Numbered from the stretch's first letter, positions 33,359 to 43,199 are shown. The stretch: DNA of 64,000 nt from Limosilactobacillus secaliphilus (GCF_001437055.1 NZ_JQBW01000010.1:259472-323471); one strand, 5' to 3'. Notes: generated from the letters alone by a model not told the origin. Numbers and translations: made by a program.

Positions 33359-34912
33359 TTATTCGTACTCAATAGTCGAAGGCGGTTTGCTCGTGACATC
33401 GTAAAGGATTCGGTTGACGTGATCGACCTCGTTGACGATCCGTACGGAAATCTTTTGCAAAACATCCCACGGAATCTTGGCGAAGTCGGCGGTCATTCCA
33501 TCGATTGAGGTGACGGCCCGAATGCAGACGGCATAATCGTAGGTCCGGTTATCGCCCATGACACCAACGGATCGAATTCCCGGCAAAACGGTGAAGTACT
33601 GCCAAATCTTCTGGTCCAAGCCGGCCTTGGCAATTTCTTCACGGAGAATGGCGTCGGAATCACGCACAATCTGCAGCTTTTCCGGAGTGATTTCACCAAT
33701 AACCCGGATCCCCAGACCAGGACCTGGGAATGGCTGCCGCCAAACCAGTTCGTGCGGAATGCCCAGTTTCTCACCCAATTCACGGGTTTCATCCTTGAAC
33801 AGGGAACGGAGCGGTTCAATCAGCTTAAAGCCAAGCTTCTTCGGCAAGCCACCAACATTATGGTGGGACTTGATCGTCTTGGCAGTGTCAGTCCCGGATT
33901 CGATAACGTCCGTGTACAGGGTCCCTTGGGCCAAGAATTCAGCATCCTTGATCTTCTGGGCTTCTTCGTGGAAGACATTCACGAATTCGGCACCGATGAT
34001 CTTCCGCTTTTTTTCTGGGTCGGTAACGCCCTTCAGCTTGCCCAAGAAGCGCTTGGAAGCGTCGACTTTGATGATGTTAACACCGAGGTCGCGGTTCAAA
34101 GCGTTCATGACCTGGTCGGCTTCGTTCTTCCGCAACAGACCGTGGTCAACGAAGATACAAGTCAGCTGGTCGCCAATGGCCTTGTGCAGCAGGACGGCCG
34201 TAACACTGGAATCAACACCGCCGGACAGGCCGAGGATGACTTTCTTGTCGCCGACTTCTTTGCGGATATGCTCAACCTGCATGTCAATGAAGTCGTCCAT
34301 TGACCAGTTAGCTTTGGCGCCACAAACGTCAAAAGCAAACCGCTTCAGGATGTCCAGGCCGTACTCAGTGTTACGGACTTCAGTATGGAACTGCAGGCCG
34401 TAAATCTTGCGCTGGTCGTCAGCAATAGCGGCAATTGGGCAGTTCTTGCTGGTAGCCACAACCTTAAAGCCATCCGGAGCCTTGGTTACCCGGTCACCGT
34501 GACTCATCCATACATACTGCTTCTTCGGCAATCCCTTGAACAATGCGGCATTGTCATCAGTCACTTCGATGTCGGCACGTCCGTATTCGGAATCATCCGC
34601 GCCTTCGACCTTGCCACCAAGGTTATATGACATCAGCTGCATCCCGTAACAGATCCCTAAAATCGGAATACCCAATTTATAGATATCTTGGTCAACCGTA
34701 AAAGCGCCCTTGTCATAAACGGAATTTGGGCCGCCAGAGAAGATGATGCCTTTCGGGTGCATCTTCTTTATTTCGGCGGCGGTAAGCTTATGAGACTTCA
34801 ATTCGGAATAGATACCAAAGTCCCGGATCCGTCGGGTAATCAATTGGTTGTACTGACTACCAAAGTCGAGGACGATGATCTTATCGAATTGGTCCAGATT
34901 CGCGTTTGCCAC
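33359..34912 (-). CDS. guaA: GMP synthase (glutamine-hydrolysing)
   Basis: The 517-aa enzyme converts XMP, glutamine and ATP to GMP. The N-terminal glutaminase domain has the Cys nucleophile in GICYGMQLM and the His-Glu pair in GLQFHTEV; the ATP pyrophosphatase domain has the P-loop SGGVDSS and [11 protein letters not shown]; and the dimerisation domain ends [10 protein letters not shown] take the GTG at 34912 (VANANL), as GGAG lies 8 bases before it. Promoter with a CGAAC motif upstream, so purine control is plausible. It is a single gene. Confidence 0.97.
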   Translation of the reverse strand: MANANLDQFDKIIVLDFGSQYNQLITRRIRDFGIYSELKSHKLTAAEIKKMHPKGIIFSGGPNSVYDKGAFTVDQDIYKLGIPILGICYGMQLMSYNLGGKVEGADDSEYGRADIEVTDDNAALFKGLPKKQYVWMSHGDRVTKAPDGFKVVATSKNCPIAAIADDQRKIYGLQFHTEVRNTEYGLDILKRFAFDVCGAKANWSMDDFIDMQVEHIRKEVGDKKVILGLSGGVDSSVTAVLLHKAIGDQLTCIFVDHGLLRKNEADQVMNALNRDLGVNIIKVDASKRFLGKLKGVTDPEKKRKIIGAEFVNVFHEEAQKIKDAEFLAQGTLYTDVIESGTDTAKTIKSHHNVGGLPKKLGFKLIEPLRSLFKDETRELGEKLGIPHELVWRQPFPGPGLGIRVIGEITPEKLQIVRDSDAILREEIAKAGLDQKIWQYFTVLPGIRSVGVMGDNRTYDYAVCIRAVTSIDGMTADFAKIPWDVLQKISVRIVNEVDHVNRILYDVTSKPPSTIEYE

Positions 34913-34958
34913 TTCTCCCACTCCTTTATTGTGAACTAAAATCAGCTAAACTAAGACT

Positions 34959-34987
34959 ATTGTACGGTCGTTCGTGAGACAGGTCAA
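34959..34987 (-). promoter_or_regulatory. guaA promoter with CGAAC motif
   Basis: On the minus strand TTGACC (34987-34982) and TACAAT (34964-34959) are exactly 17 bp apart. The spacer contains CACGAACGACC, whose ACGAAC part resembles the PurBox core also seen before the purine permease gene at 2665. Confidence 0.6.
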
Positions 34988-35095
34988 TTACCCTTTTAGG
35001 CGCTCATAATTCTTCACTTTTGTTAAAATAATAGGCAAACAGTTACCGAAATAATGAACCTATTATAAGGTTAATCAACAAAAGGAGTCTGTTTG

Positions 35096-35707
35096 ATGGA
35101 TATTTATGGAAAATATGCCGCTTCGTTAACCGCAATCATGAACGACGTCGAAGATCACATCCGCAGCTTAAACCAGCAAACGGTCGCTGCCGGTCAACCC
35201 AAATTGTACGAACATTTAATTGGCCGGGTGAAAGCTAACGACAGCATGGTCGAGAAATGCCAACGCAAAGGCTACTCTGTATCGACCGAGTCGGCACTGC
35301 GCAAGTGTCATGATGCGATTGGCATCCGCATCGTTTGCAACTTCATCGACGACATCGACCGCGACTTGCAGTTACTGCGGCAGGCGGATTGGTGCTCCGT
35401 GGTGAAGGAAAAAGACTAAATCAAAAATGCCAAACCAAATGGCTACCGGAGCTACCACCTGATTCTGGACGTGACCACACCCTACGAAGATGTTGACGGG
35501 AATAAGCCAGGCCACTACTTCGTGGAAATCCAGTTACGGACGATCGCTATGGACTCTTGGGCCAGTTTGGAACACGAAATGAAGTACAAGCACCATTTGA
35601 AGGACCCAGAACGGATCGGCCGCGAATTGAAACGCTGTGCCGAACAACTGGCCTCTTGCGACGTTGAGATGCAAACCATCCGGCAATTGATCCACGAAAA
35701 CGACTAG
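35096..35707 (+). pseudogene. relQ: Small alarmone synthetase (RelQ/SAS family) interrupted by a stop codon
   Basis: The frame runs from ATG (AAAGGAG 8 bases before) through HLIGRVKANDSMVEKC, DAIGIRIVCNF and VVKEKD, then a TAA at 35417-35419, and continues without any shift as IKNAKPNGYRSYHLILDV, HYFVEIQLRTIAMDSWASLEHEMKYKH and a C-terminal helix to TAG at 35705. The family normally has DYI across the break, so the stop replaces a tyrosine (TAC or TAT to TAA). The catalytic core (EIQ-RT, WASLEH) lies after the stop. Unless the stop is read through, no active (p)ppGpp synthetase is made. It heads an operon with the two-component genes. Confidence 0.85.
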
Positions 35708-35717
35708 GAGGATTCAT

Positions 35718-36398
35718 ATGCGCATTCTATTAGCAGAAGACGAAAAGCAATTGAATCATGTCATCAGCTTGGCCTTGACCAAGAGCGGCTACACGGTTGA
35801 TTCCGTGGAAAACGGCCAGGAAGCGGTTGATTACGCGAAGAAGAATCCCTACGACGTGATGATTTTGGACATCATGATGCCGGTCAAAAACGGGATCGAC
35901 GCTTTGAAAGAGATTCGGAAAAGCGGTGACCGAACCTACGTCATGATGCTGACGGCGTTGTCCGAAGTTGACGACAAAGTGACCGGGTTGGACGCCGGAG
36001 CCGACGATTACCTGACCAAGCCCTTCTCTTTGAAGGAATTGCTGGCCCGTTTACGGTCGCTTGATCGCCGCAACAACGAGATGGACAGCAATGTGCTGGA
36101 ATTCGGCGACCTCACCCTGAACGACCACGAACAGGTGCTGGAAAGCCACAATTCCATCAGCCTGACCAACAAGGAAACCCGCCTGCTGCAGTACATGATT
36201 TTGAACGCCAACAAGGAGCTTTCCGTGGACCAGTTGTTGAACCAGACCTGGGACGACGATGACGAACACGCCGACGCAGAAGACCTCTGGATCAACATTT
36301 CCTACCTGCGACAAAAGCTGGCGGCCGTCAATTCCAGTGTCACCATCAGTGGGGCAAAGGGCGGTCCGTTCAAAATCACCAAACCCGCAAAGGAGTGA
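35718..36398 (+). CDS. OmpR/PhoB-family response regulator
   Basis: The 226-aa protein has a receiver domain (phosphate acceptor Asp51 in MILDIMMP, acidic pair in AEDE at 7-9, Lys in LTKPFSLKEL) and a C-terminal winged-helix DNA-binding domain (about 130-222, LTNKETRLLQYMILNAN). It pairs with the sensor kinase 6 bp downstream. AGGAGG lies 9 bases before the ATG, 10 bp after the broken synthetase gene, so it shares that transcript. Its target genes are not evident here. Confidence 0.95.
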   Translation: MRILLAEDEKQLNHVISLALTKSGYTVDSVENGQEAVDYAKKNPYDVMILDIMMPVKNGIDALKEIRKSGDRTYVMMLTALSEVDDKVTGLDAGADDYLTKPFSLKELLARLRSLDRRNNEMDSNVLEFGDLTLNDHEQVLESHNSISLTNKETRLLQYMILNANKELSVDQLLNQTWDDDDEHADAEDLWINISYLRQKLAAVNSSVTISGAKGGPFKITKPAKE

Positions 36399-36404
36399 TG
36401 GACG

Positions 36405-37652
36405 ATGATCAAGCGACTACAGCGCAAATTCATCCTGATTGCCGGCTTTTCCTTGCTGGTCGTCCTCGCGACGATCGTGGGCAGCATTTATGGCGTGGCC
36501 GCCTACCGCTCCCACCAAGAGGTCAACAGCGTCCTCAACATGCTGGTAGAAAACGACGGTCAGATTTCGCCATCGTTCAGCGACAACAACCATGACCGCC
36601 CCTTCTTAACTCCTCAGCAATCGCGCGAAGGAATTTATCAATACCGCTTCTTCTCGGCACAGTTGTCAAAAAAGGGCAAGGTTCAGCAGATCGACAACCA
36701 GCACATCTTCACGGTAAGCCCGCAAGACATCGTTAGTATCGCGCAGCGGGCATACTCCCGTCACCAAGATAAGGGGCAGATTTACTTCAACAAGACGATG
36801 TACGCCTACCAGGTGAAGCATAAAGCTAAAGCCACCATCATCGTTTTCCTCGACGAATCCCTACTGGAGCAAAGAAGCAAGGACCTGGCCAAAATTGCCA
36901 TCTGGCTGGGAATCATCGTGATGGTCATGTACACCATCGTTCTAGCGATCTTTTCAAGGCGGGCTATCAAGCCGGTCGTTGAAGGCGAAATCCGCCAGCG
37001 TGAATTCATCAGCAACGCCGGCCACGAATTGAAGACACCACTGACCGTCATCTCAGCCAACACCGAAATGCAGGAGCTGCTCGACGGCGAGAACGAATGG
37101 ACGAAGAGCAACAAGCAACAGGTTGCGCGCCTCACCCACCTAATCAACAACCTGATTGCCCTGGCCAAGATCGGTGAACAGCCCGACCTGCACATCGTCG
37201 AACTGGACGCCAGTGCCATCACTAACCAGGTCGTCGACAGCTTCAAGCCGGTCATCCAACAGAGCGGCTTCACTTTCAAGACCGACATTCAACAAAAGCT
37301 CACCGTCAAGGCCGACGAGAACCGTTTCACCGAGTTGATCAACATCCTGCTCGACAACGCCAACAAGTACTGTGACGAGAACGGCAAGATCTTCGTCAAC
37401 CTCCACCGTAACAAGCGGTCGCGCGCCGTCACCCTGAGCGTCACTAACTCCTATGCCAAGGGTGCTGACGTCGACTACAGTAAGTTCTTCGAGCGCTTCT
37501 ACCGGGCCGACACCGCCCACCAAGTCAAGGGGCAGACCGGCTTCGGCATTGGTCTTTCCATGGCCCAGCGAATTGTTGCCGACTTCCATGGCAAGATCAA
37601 AGCCAAGTACAGCAACGGCATGATCAGTTTCATCGTGACTCTGAAAGCATAA
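36405..37652 (+). CDS. Sensor histidine kinase
   Basis: The 415-aa protein has two membrane helices (about 11-34 and 165-184) around a 130-residue outside domain, no clear HAMP domain, then the H-box FISNAGHELKTPLTVISA (His207), the N-box LLDNANKYC, and a G-box GFGIGLSMAQRIV. It phosphorylates the response regulator encoded just upstream. The signal is unknown; the outside domain has no family I recognise. The ATG overlaps an AAGGAG-type site at the end of the regulator gene. A bidirectional terminator follows. Confidence 0.94.
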   Translation: MIKRLQRKFILIAGFSLLVVLATIVGSIYGVAAYRSHQEVNSVLNMLVENDGQISPSFSDNNHDRPFLTPQQSREGIYQYRFFSAQLSKKGKVQQIDNQHIFTVSPQDIVSIAQRAYSRHQDKGQIYFNKTMYAYQVKHKAKATIIVFLDESLLEQRSKDLAKIAIWLGIIVMVMYTIVLAIFSRRAIKPVVEGEIRQREFISNAGHELKTPLTVISANTEMQELLDGENEWTKSNKQQVARLTHLINNLIALAKIGEQPDLHIVELDASAITNQVVDSFKPVIQQSGFTFKTDIQQKLTVKADENRFTELINILLDNANKYCDENGKIFVNLHRNKRSRAVTLSVTNSYAKGADVDYSKFFERFYRADTAHQVKGQTGFGIGLSMAQRIVADFHGKIKAKYSNGMISFIVTLKA

Positions 37653-37653
37653 G

Positions 37654-37690
37654 AAAACCAGGACTAGCTCTTTAGCAGTCCTGGTTTTTT
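37654..37690. terminator. Bidirectional rho-independent terminator
   Basis: AAAACCAGGACT and complement, with A-run and T-run, lies between the kinase gene and the convergent YolD gene. Confidence 0.9.
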
Positions 37691-37696
37691 TCATTG

Positions 37697-38116
37697 TTAC
37701 TCGTGATTAGCCAATCGCACTGCGCGAATGCTGGCGATCACCAGCGAGTCACCGTCGGTCAGCCACAAGCGGCCGCGCTGGGGAACAATCTTTTTGATGG
37801 TGCCGCGAATCTCCTGGTAATATCCGGATTGACCATCAAAGTAATCGAAAACAAGGGTACGGCCGACCTGCAGCTGTTGGCGAATCGCTGCCTGCTGCGC
37901 TGCGGACAAGTATTGTTTGTGCTTGTAATTGACCGCCCGTTCGCGAATCAGGCCATTGAAACCGGTCAAGGCCGCAAACGGTGAGAACTGCATCGCCCGG
38001 TCCTCGTTGGTCATCGGCAAATGCGCCCGCGAATGCTGATAAGGCCGGTCAATGATGTCGTTGTAACGACTGGTATCGCTGAATAATTTGCGTTCAATGA
38101 CTTCTTTTTCGTCCAT
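37697..38116 (-). CDS. YolD-like protein
   Basis: The 139-aa protein carries the YolD signature DRAMQFSPFAALTGFNGLIRERAVNYKHKQYL, followed by a WYL-like beta domain region (QVGRTLVFDYFDGQSGYYQEIRGTIKKI) with the residues that bind peptides or DNA. YolD-like genes normally accompany Y-family polymerases of the UvrX type, as here, and are thought to act with them in SOS mutagenesis. It begins 2 bp after the polymerase gene. Confidence 0.88.
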   Translation of the reverse strand: MDEKEVIERKLFSDTSRYNDIIDRPYQHSRAHLPMTNEDRAMQFSPFAALTGFNGLIRERAVNYKHKQYLSAAQQAAIRQQLQVGRTLVFDYFDGQSGYYQEIRGTIKKIVPQRGRLWLTDGDSLVIASIRAVRLANHE

Positions 38117-38118
38117 AA

Positions 38119-39642
38119 CTAAGCGCGGTGACCCCCAATCTGATTGTTACGCTCCTTGGTATTAGCGCCCGGCTCAATGTCGGACAGGCGGAGCACAATG
38201 TTTTTATCGCCCAGCTTCTTTTGCAATTTCAGGATCGTCTCTTGCAGCTGACGGTCCTTTTTGCGTTTTTCGGCAGCCACTTGATCCTGCTGTTCTGCCT
38301 CGTGCGGGTCTTCGAACAGACTTGTTTGCGAGTACTGGGTCTCCTTGGCCGCGGCATCTTCATCAACCAAGTGCGTGGCCGTCAGGGTTACCCGCCGGAT
38401 CAGCAACTGGGAGTTAACCGTCTGATCGAACAAAGCCAGGTAGATCGGCCGCAATTCGGCAGATGACGAGGTCGGCACCCGCAATTTCAAATGGTTATGG
38501 GTTGGTTTCGGCACCCGCCGCCCATAGAAATCGGTCGTGATCGGGCCCTGATAACTGGGTGCACTCCGCAGGCTCTGCACATCGTAATCCAAAACCAGGC
38601 CAACATGATCCGTCACCGCATGGCGTTTGACCAGGTCTAGTCCCAGCGCATCGATCATGCCGTTCACCGCTAAACGAGCCTGCTTGGGTGGCGTCGGCTT
38701 CATCAATACCTGGCTGGAATAGATGCCATGGTCATCCGAATGGTAGTTCTTAATGTCCGCGATGGTGGCCGTTTCGTGGCCCCAGGCGTGGTCAATCAGC
38801 AGCTCGGCATTTTTGCCAAACTCGCGGTACAGGATTTCTTCGTTTTGGGGATCAGACAAGCTGCCTAGTGAGCAACGGGCAATGTCACCCATCGTGTGCA
38901 GGCCCAGCTTTTCCAGCCGCTTGGAAATGCCCCGTCCAACACGCCAAAAGTCAGTCAGGGGTTGGTGGGCCCACAGATAGCGCCGGTACTGGTGTTCATT
39001 CATCTGGGCGATCCGGACCCCATCTTGATCGGCCGGAATCCGTTTAGCCACGATGTCCATCGCCACCTTGGCCAGGTAGAGGTTGGTGCCGATCCCCGCT
39101 GTCGCTGTGATGCCGGTCTCAGCCTGGATTTCGGTGATGATCTGCTTGGCAAGATCGTGTGCGCTGATGTGGTGGTCGTTCAGGTATTCGGTCACATCCA
39201 TCAGGACCTCGTCGATGGAATAAACGTGGATGTGCTCAGGCTTGATGAAGCGCAGGTAAATCTCATAAATTTGGGCGCTTTTCTCCATGTAGAAGCTCAT
39301 CCGCGGCACCACGACTTTGTATCCGACGCGCAGATTCGGTGACTTCAACAGTTTGCCCCGGTAGATGGACTTATGGCTGGACAGATGGTGGAAGCTCGCA
39401 TGCTTTGCGCGTTCACGGTTGATGGCCGCCACCTTTTGTTCAACTTCAAATAGGCGTGGCCGCCCGGGAACACCAAACTTCTTCAATGCCGGTGAGACCG
39501 CCAAACAAATCGTCTTATCCGTGCGGCTGGCATCTGCCACGACCAAGTTGGCATTCAAGGGATCGAGGTTGTGGGCAACGCATTCGACCGACGCATAGAA
39601 CGATTTCAAGTCAATGGCCATGTAAGTATGTTCGCTTGCCAA
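38119..39642 (-). CDS. Y-family DNA polymerase (UvrX/ImpB-MucB-SamB type)
   Basis: The 507-aa translesion polymerase has the active-site motif DLKSFYASVE near its N-terminus, YSIDEVLMDVTEY with the catalytic Asp-Glu, and the GIGTNLYLAKVAMD helix; it is longer than DinB by a C-terminal extension with a charged helix (about 435-490). The longer UvrX type is a bypass polymerase for damaged DNA. The start is TTG, chosen because AGGAGG lies 7 bases before; an ATG seven codons on is the alternative. No obvious LexA/HdiR box was found. Confidence 0.9.
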   Translation of the reverse strand: MASEHTYMAIDLKSFYASVECVAHNLDPLNANLVVADASRTDKTICLAVSPALKKFGVPGRPRLFEVEQKVAAINRERAKHASFHHLSSHKSIYRGKLLKSPNLRVGYKVVVPRMSFYMEKSAQIYEIYLRFIKPEHIHVYSIDEVLMDVTEYLNDHHISAHDLAKQIITEIQAETGITATAGIGTNLYLAKVAMDIVAKRIPADQDGVRIAQMNEHQYRRYLWAHQPLTDFWRVGRGISKRLEKLGLHTMGDIARCSLGSLSDPQNEEILYREFGKNAELLIDHAWGHETATIADIKNYHSDDHGIYSSQVLMKPTPPKQARLAVNGMIDALGLDLVKRHAVTDHVGLVLDYDVQSLRSAPSYQGPITTDFYGRRVPKPTHNHLKLRVPTSSSAELRPIYLALFDQTVNSQLLIRRVTLTATHLVDEDAAAKETQYSQTSLFEDPHEAEQQDQVAAEKRKKDRQLQETILKLQKKLGDKNIVLRLSDIEPGANTKERNNQIGGHRA

Positions 39643-39708
39643 AACGATCCCTCCTTTTCCCCTACTAATTTAACATATTAGGGGAACAAATGATTGGTTT
39701 ACGTCCAA

Positions 39709-39959
39709 CAAAAAAGAAGAGACGGATTAGCGCCTCTTCTAATGGTATCTGTACGTATAAACAATGTGCTTAGTGCAACAAACTATGTGCTAAATGCCCA
39801 TTGGTATCACTTCGAAAATGAGATCCTTCAAAAACACGACTAAGATAATGTGCCCATTGGAATCACTCCATTTCAAAAACCAAGCGACCAACAGTTAAAT
39901 TACTGCTCGTATCATCCTAATCATTGGTATCACCTCATTTAAATGATTACCTTTGCTAC
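39709..39959 (-). ncRNA. Candidate CcpA-controlled small RNA with repeated SD-ATG cassettes
   Basis: A minus-strand promoter (TTGTAA at 39994-39989, TATATT at 39971-39966, 17 bp apart) is followed by three copies of a motif like GAGGTGATACCAATG, spaced 56-67 bp (ATGs at 39924, 39857 and 39801), with a partial fourth near 39741-39750. Each ATG opens only a tiny frame: 9 codons (MIRMIRAVI), 5 codons (MGTLS) and 3 codons (MGI). An AGAAGAG/CTCTTCT stem with T6 ends the unit at about 39709. No protein gene fits. It may be a regulatory RNA, a leader-peptide string, or a decayed array of tiny genes. Confidence 0.5.
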
Positions 39960-39979
39960 ATCTATAATATAGCATACTT

Positions 39980-39993
39980 TGTTAGCGCTTACA
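39980..39993 (-). promoter_or_regulatory. cre site (CcpA operator) over the small RNA promoter
   Basis: TGTAAGCGCTAACA on the minus strand matches the cre consensus TGWAANCGNTNWCA at every fixed position. It overlaps the -35 box of the small RNA promoter, where CcpA binding would repress it when sugars are plentiful. It is also near the 3' end of coaA (ends at 40028) but downstream of that gene, so coaA is not the likely target. Confidence 0.6.
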
Positions 39994-40027
39994 AGTAATT
40001 TCGGAACAATTTTTAGGACACGCCCGG

Positions 40028-40951
40028 TTAACCTTCACGTAAGTAGACTTGATCGATGACATGATGGTGGGTCTTATGCAGGATCACGTCCGCCCGCGTC
40101 CTGGTTGGCAAAATGTACTGTTTCAGGTTAACGAGGTTGATTTTCTTCCAAACGTCCTTAGCCATGGCGAAGGCTTTATCCCGGTCACCCTGCGCCCATG
40201 GGTAGTAGTAATTGTTCGGGTCTTGGAAGGCTGTGTCTAAGAGAATGCCGAACCGCTCCAGGTACCAATGCTGGATCAATTCAGGGTCGGCGTCGACATA
40301 AATTGACCAGTCAAAAAAGTCGCTGACGTAGATTGGCTGGGCGGTCGGCAGTTGCAAGACATTGATCCCTTCGACAATCAGAATATCTGGCTTGATGATC
40401 CGCTGCGGCTTTTCGGGCATGACGTCATACACGCTGTGAGAGTAAGTCGGCGCGTCAACCTCGTCCTTGCCTGCCTTCACATCGTTCAAGAAGGTCACCA
40501 GCTTATCCATGTCGTAGGATTCAGGGAAGCCCTTGCGATCCATAATCCCCCGCCGCTTCAGTTCGGCATTGGGGTACAGGAAGCCGTCTGTCGTCATCAA
40601 CTCGACCCGCATGTCCGGCATCAACCGAGTCAACAGGATCTGCAGCAAACGGGCCGTCGTACTCTTCCCCACAGCAACGGGGCCGGCAATTCCGATGATG
40701 TATGGGATCCGGCGCGACGGCTGCTTCAAAAACGTCTGTCGTTGCAGCTGCATCTGCAAATAGTTCTGATATTGTAACTGCAATAGCTTCATCAGCGGCA
40801 GATAAATTTCCTGCACATCGGAAATCGAGATGCGGTCGTTCAGCGACTTGATGTCATCCAGATTTTCCTGGGTCAGCATGACCTTGTCGCTGGGGAAAAA
40901 GCTGTGCCATATCTGCCGATCGAAGCGATCATAATTTAACCATTCGTTCAT
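40028..40951 (-). CDS. coaA: Type I pantothenate kinase
   Basis: The 307-aa kinase starts CoA synthesis by phosphorylating pantothenate. It has the P-loop [14 protein letters not shown] (about 93-106), [30 protein letters not shown], and the substrate-lid region YYPWAQ. Length is normal for CoaA. It is a single gene on the minus strand, with a spacing of 1 kb or so from other core genes and no clear terminator other than sequence before the small RNA at 39.7-40.0 kb. Confidence 0.95.
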   Translation of the reverse strand: MNEWLNYDRFDRQIWHSFFPSDKVMLTQENLDDIKSLNDRISISDVQEIYLPLMKLLQLQYQNYLQMQLQRQTFLKQPSRRIPYIIGIAGPVAVGKSTTARLLQILLTRLMPDMRVELMTTDGFLYPNAELKRRGIMDRKGFPESYDMDKLVTFLNDVKAGKDEVDAPTYSHSVYDVMPEKPQRIIKPDILIVEGINVLQLPTAQPIYVSDFFDWSIYVDADPELIQHWYLERFGILLDTAFQDPNNYYYPWAQGDRDKAFAMAKDVWKKINLVNLKQYILPTRTRADVILHKTHHHVIDQVYLREG

Positions 40952-41055
40952 GCCTGTGGGCCCTTTCTTTTAATCAGTATCAAAGTGTATCTTACCATGA
41001 TCAGTTCAGAAATGGGAGCGCTATCCCTTACCTATATCACGAGGCGTGCAAAACA

Positions 41056-41091
41056 AAAATGGGGCGGAGCATTCTCCGTCCCATTTTGGGT
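41056..41091 (-). terminator. Rho-independent terminator
   Basis: AAAATGGG(A)CGGAG and complement, followed on the minus strand by TTTTTGTTTTG, ends the LTA synthase transcript. Confidence 0.9.
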
Positions 41092-41102
41092 TTTTATCTT
41101 GC

Positions 41103-43199
41103 TTACTTGATCTTCGGGAAGTTCAAAGTTGGGTCACTTTGCAATTCCGGAGCATCCGTATTGTATTGATCCAGCGTACTGTGACCGCCATTCTGTGACT
41201 TCAGGCTGGTCTTGTGCTGCTTCTGAGCCTTCTGCAACTTCTTCAGGCCCTTATTCAGGTTGTAAGAATATGACTTCTTATCGGTCTTCTTAAAGCCTGG
41301 CAAGTGGTAGAAGCGGAGTAGGTCGCCGTTGACCACCTTATCAGACAAGCCAAGGTCGGTCGTGACGTACTTCTGGATCTTGTCGACTTCCTTCTTCTGG
41401 CTGGCTGACAGGTGCTTGATCCGCTTGCCGGAGCCGGTCAAGTAGTAGTCGCCATTGAACTTCGTGTACTTCGGCGTTACCCAGTCACCGTTTCTGAACG
41501 GCACAATCTGGTTCCGCTTTGGTGACAAGAGGTCTTGCCCGAACTGGATGTACTTGTCGGAACTGATTCCCAGCAGGTCTTCCAGAGTTGGCAGGACATC
41601 GATTTCACCACCATAGGTTTGGTTGATGCCACCCTTCAGGCCCTCCATGTTGATCATGAACGGTACCTTCTGGAACATGGCCAGATCGTAGTTGTCAACC
41701 GACTTCTTGTGGAAGATGTCGGCAATGGCTGGCCGGTGGTTGTTTGAAATCCCGTAGTGGTCACCGTACAAGACCAGGACAGTGTTCTTCCGCAACCCGG
41801 TCTTATCCAGATAGTCCAGCAGTTCACCAATGGATTGATCCAGATAGTGAGCGGTTTGGACGTAAGGGTCAACCGTGTCGTCACCGGTCTTCAATCCGGC
41901 AATACTCTTGTTCTTCTTATCCAGGATGTATGGATAGTGGTTGGTAACGGTGATCAGCTTAGCATAGAACGGCTGTGGCAACTGTTGCAGGTAGTAGGCC
42001 GAATCCTTCAGGAAAATCTTATCCTTGATCCCGTAACCCACGTCATAATCCTTGGTCTTCGGGAAGTAGCCCTTGGAGAAGAAGTAGTCATAACCGAATG
42101 ACTTGTAGGCGTTGTCCCGGTTCCAGAAGCTTGGCACGTCACCGTGGAATGAAGCTGTGGTGTAACCGCGTTGATGAAGCATTGACGGTGCGGATTGGAA
42201 GGTGTTGGTCGTCCCATCGGTAACCATGGCCGATCCTTCCGGCAAACCAAACAGTGAGTTTTCCAGCATCAGTTCGGCATCCGCCGTCTTCCCTTGACCG
42301 ACTTGGTGGAAGAAATTATCAAATGACAAGGTATCCTGTGCGTGGTAAAGCTTGTTCAGGTTTGGCGTAACTTCTTGGCCATCCACCTTGTAGTCAATCA
42401 GGAATTGCTGGAAGCTTTCCAGGTGGATGATGATGATGTTCTTACCCTTAGCCTTGCCATAGTATTCGATGTTTGGCGAAGCGTAATTCTTCTTGATGAA
42501 GCGTTGCACCGGAGTGATATCCTTGGCGCTGGCCTGCGATTTAACCGCACTGTTGTGAGTGGTCTTAATGCCATCATAAATGGTGTAGGCTTGCAGACCC
42601 AGGTACTTGACGATGTAGTTGTTGTCGAAGGTCCGGGTCAGCAGTTGACTCCGGTTGCTTTCGGCCATCCCCAAGTTGGCGCCAAAGAGGGCAAAACCAA
42701 TCGCCGTGATGGTCAGGGCATAGCGAATCTTGAAATAGCGCATGTCCACCCGGATCCAGTGGCAGAGCAGCACGATAATGACCAGAATCACATCGGCGTA
42801 CACGAAGAAGTCGCTCGGCCGCATGATCCCCATCAGACTCTTGCCCAGGTTGTTTGAAGCCGCGCCCGACCCCTTGATCACATTAAACGTAATGAAGTCC
42901 GAGAACTCACGGTAGTAAAGGATGTTGGCGAAGAGCCACGTTGAGAGCAAGGCATTGATAATGCTCATCAACCAATATGACAGGCGCCCGCGGAAGTATA
43001 GCGCAATCCCTAAGAAGATGATTGCGCCAGGTAAGGTGTTAAAAACCAGCAGGAACTCTTGAACGCTCCCGCTTACTCCGAGATTGAATTTTGTCTTATA
43101 AGCCCAGTAGCTTTTAATCGCAAAGAGCAGGACCGAGAAAATAAAGAAGCCCAGCTTGGTATTCAGGCCGCGTCTAACTTTTCGCAACGCAGTATTCAT
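41103..43199 (-). CDS. Lipoteichoic acid synthase-family protein (LtaS-like)
   Basis: The 698-aa protein has five N-terminal membrane helices (about 12-210) and an outer sulfatase-fold domain with the metal-site Glu in IIIHLESFQQF, the catalytic Thr in QVGQGKTADAELML, SFHGDVPSFWNRD, and VLYGDHYGIS. It would polymerise glycerol phosphate from phosphatidylglycerol to form lipoteichoic acid, or serve as a paralogous primase/synthase. A C-terminal tail rich in Lys, Gln and Asn (about 640-698) is longer than in classic LtaS. The start at 43199 follows GGAGG; an in-frame ATG upstream is not preferred. Confidence 0.92.
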   Translation of the reverse strand: MNTALRKVRRGLNTKLGFFIFSVLLFAIKSYWAYKTKFNLGVSGSVQEFLLVFNTLPGAIIFLGIALYFRGRLSYWLMSIINALLSTWLFANILYYREFSDFITFNVIKGSGAASNNLGKSLMGIMRPSDFFVYADVILVIIVLLCHWIRVDMRYFKIRYALTITAIGFALFGANLGMAESNRSQLLTRTFDNNYIVKYLGLQAYTIYDGIKTTHNSAVKSQASAKDITPVQRFIKKNYASPNIEYYGKAKGKNIIIIHLESFQQFLIDYKVDGQEVTPNLNKLYHAQDTLSFDNFFHQVGQGKTADAELMLENSLFGLPEGSAMVTDGTTNTFQSAPSMLHQRGYTTASFHGDVPSFWNRDNAYKSFGYDYFFSKGYFPKTKDYDVGYGIKDKIFLKDSAYYLQQLPQPFYAKLITVTNHYPYILDKKNKSIAGLKTGDDTVDPYVQTAHYLDQSIGELLDYLDKTGLRKNTVLVLYGDHYGISNNHRPAIADIFHKKSVDNYDLAMFQKVPFMINMEGLKGGINQTYGGEIDVLPTLEDLLGISSDKYIQFGQDLLSPKRNQIVPFRNGDWVTPKYTKFNGDYYLTGSGKRIKHLSASQKKEVDKIQKYVTTDLGLSDKVVNGDLLRFYHLPGFKKTDKKSYSYNLNKGLKKLQKAQKQHKTSLKSQNGGHSTLDQYNTDAPELQSDPTLNFPKIK

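Noticed and set aside
39643-39708. A LexA/HdiR operator in front of the Y-family polymerase
   Set aside because: GGGGAACAAATG occurs there, but the partner half-site is missing, so SOS control cannot be read from the sequence.
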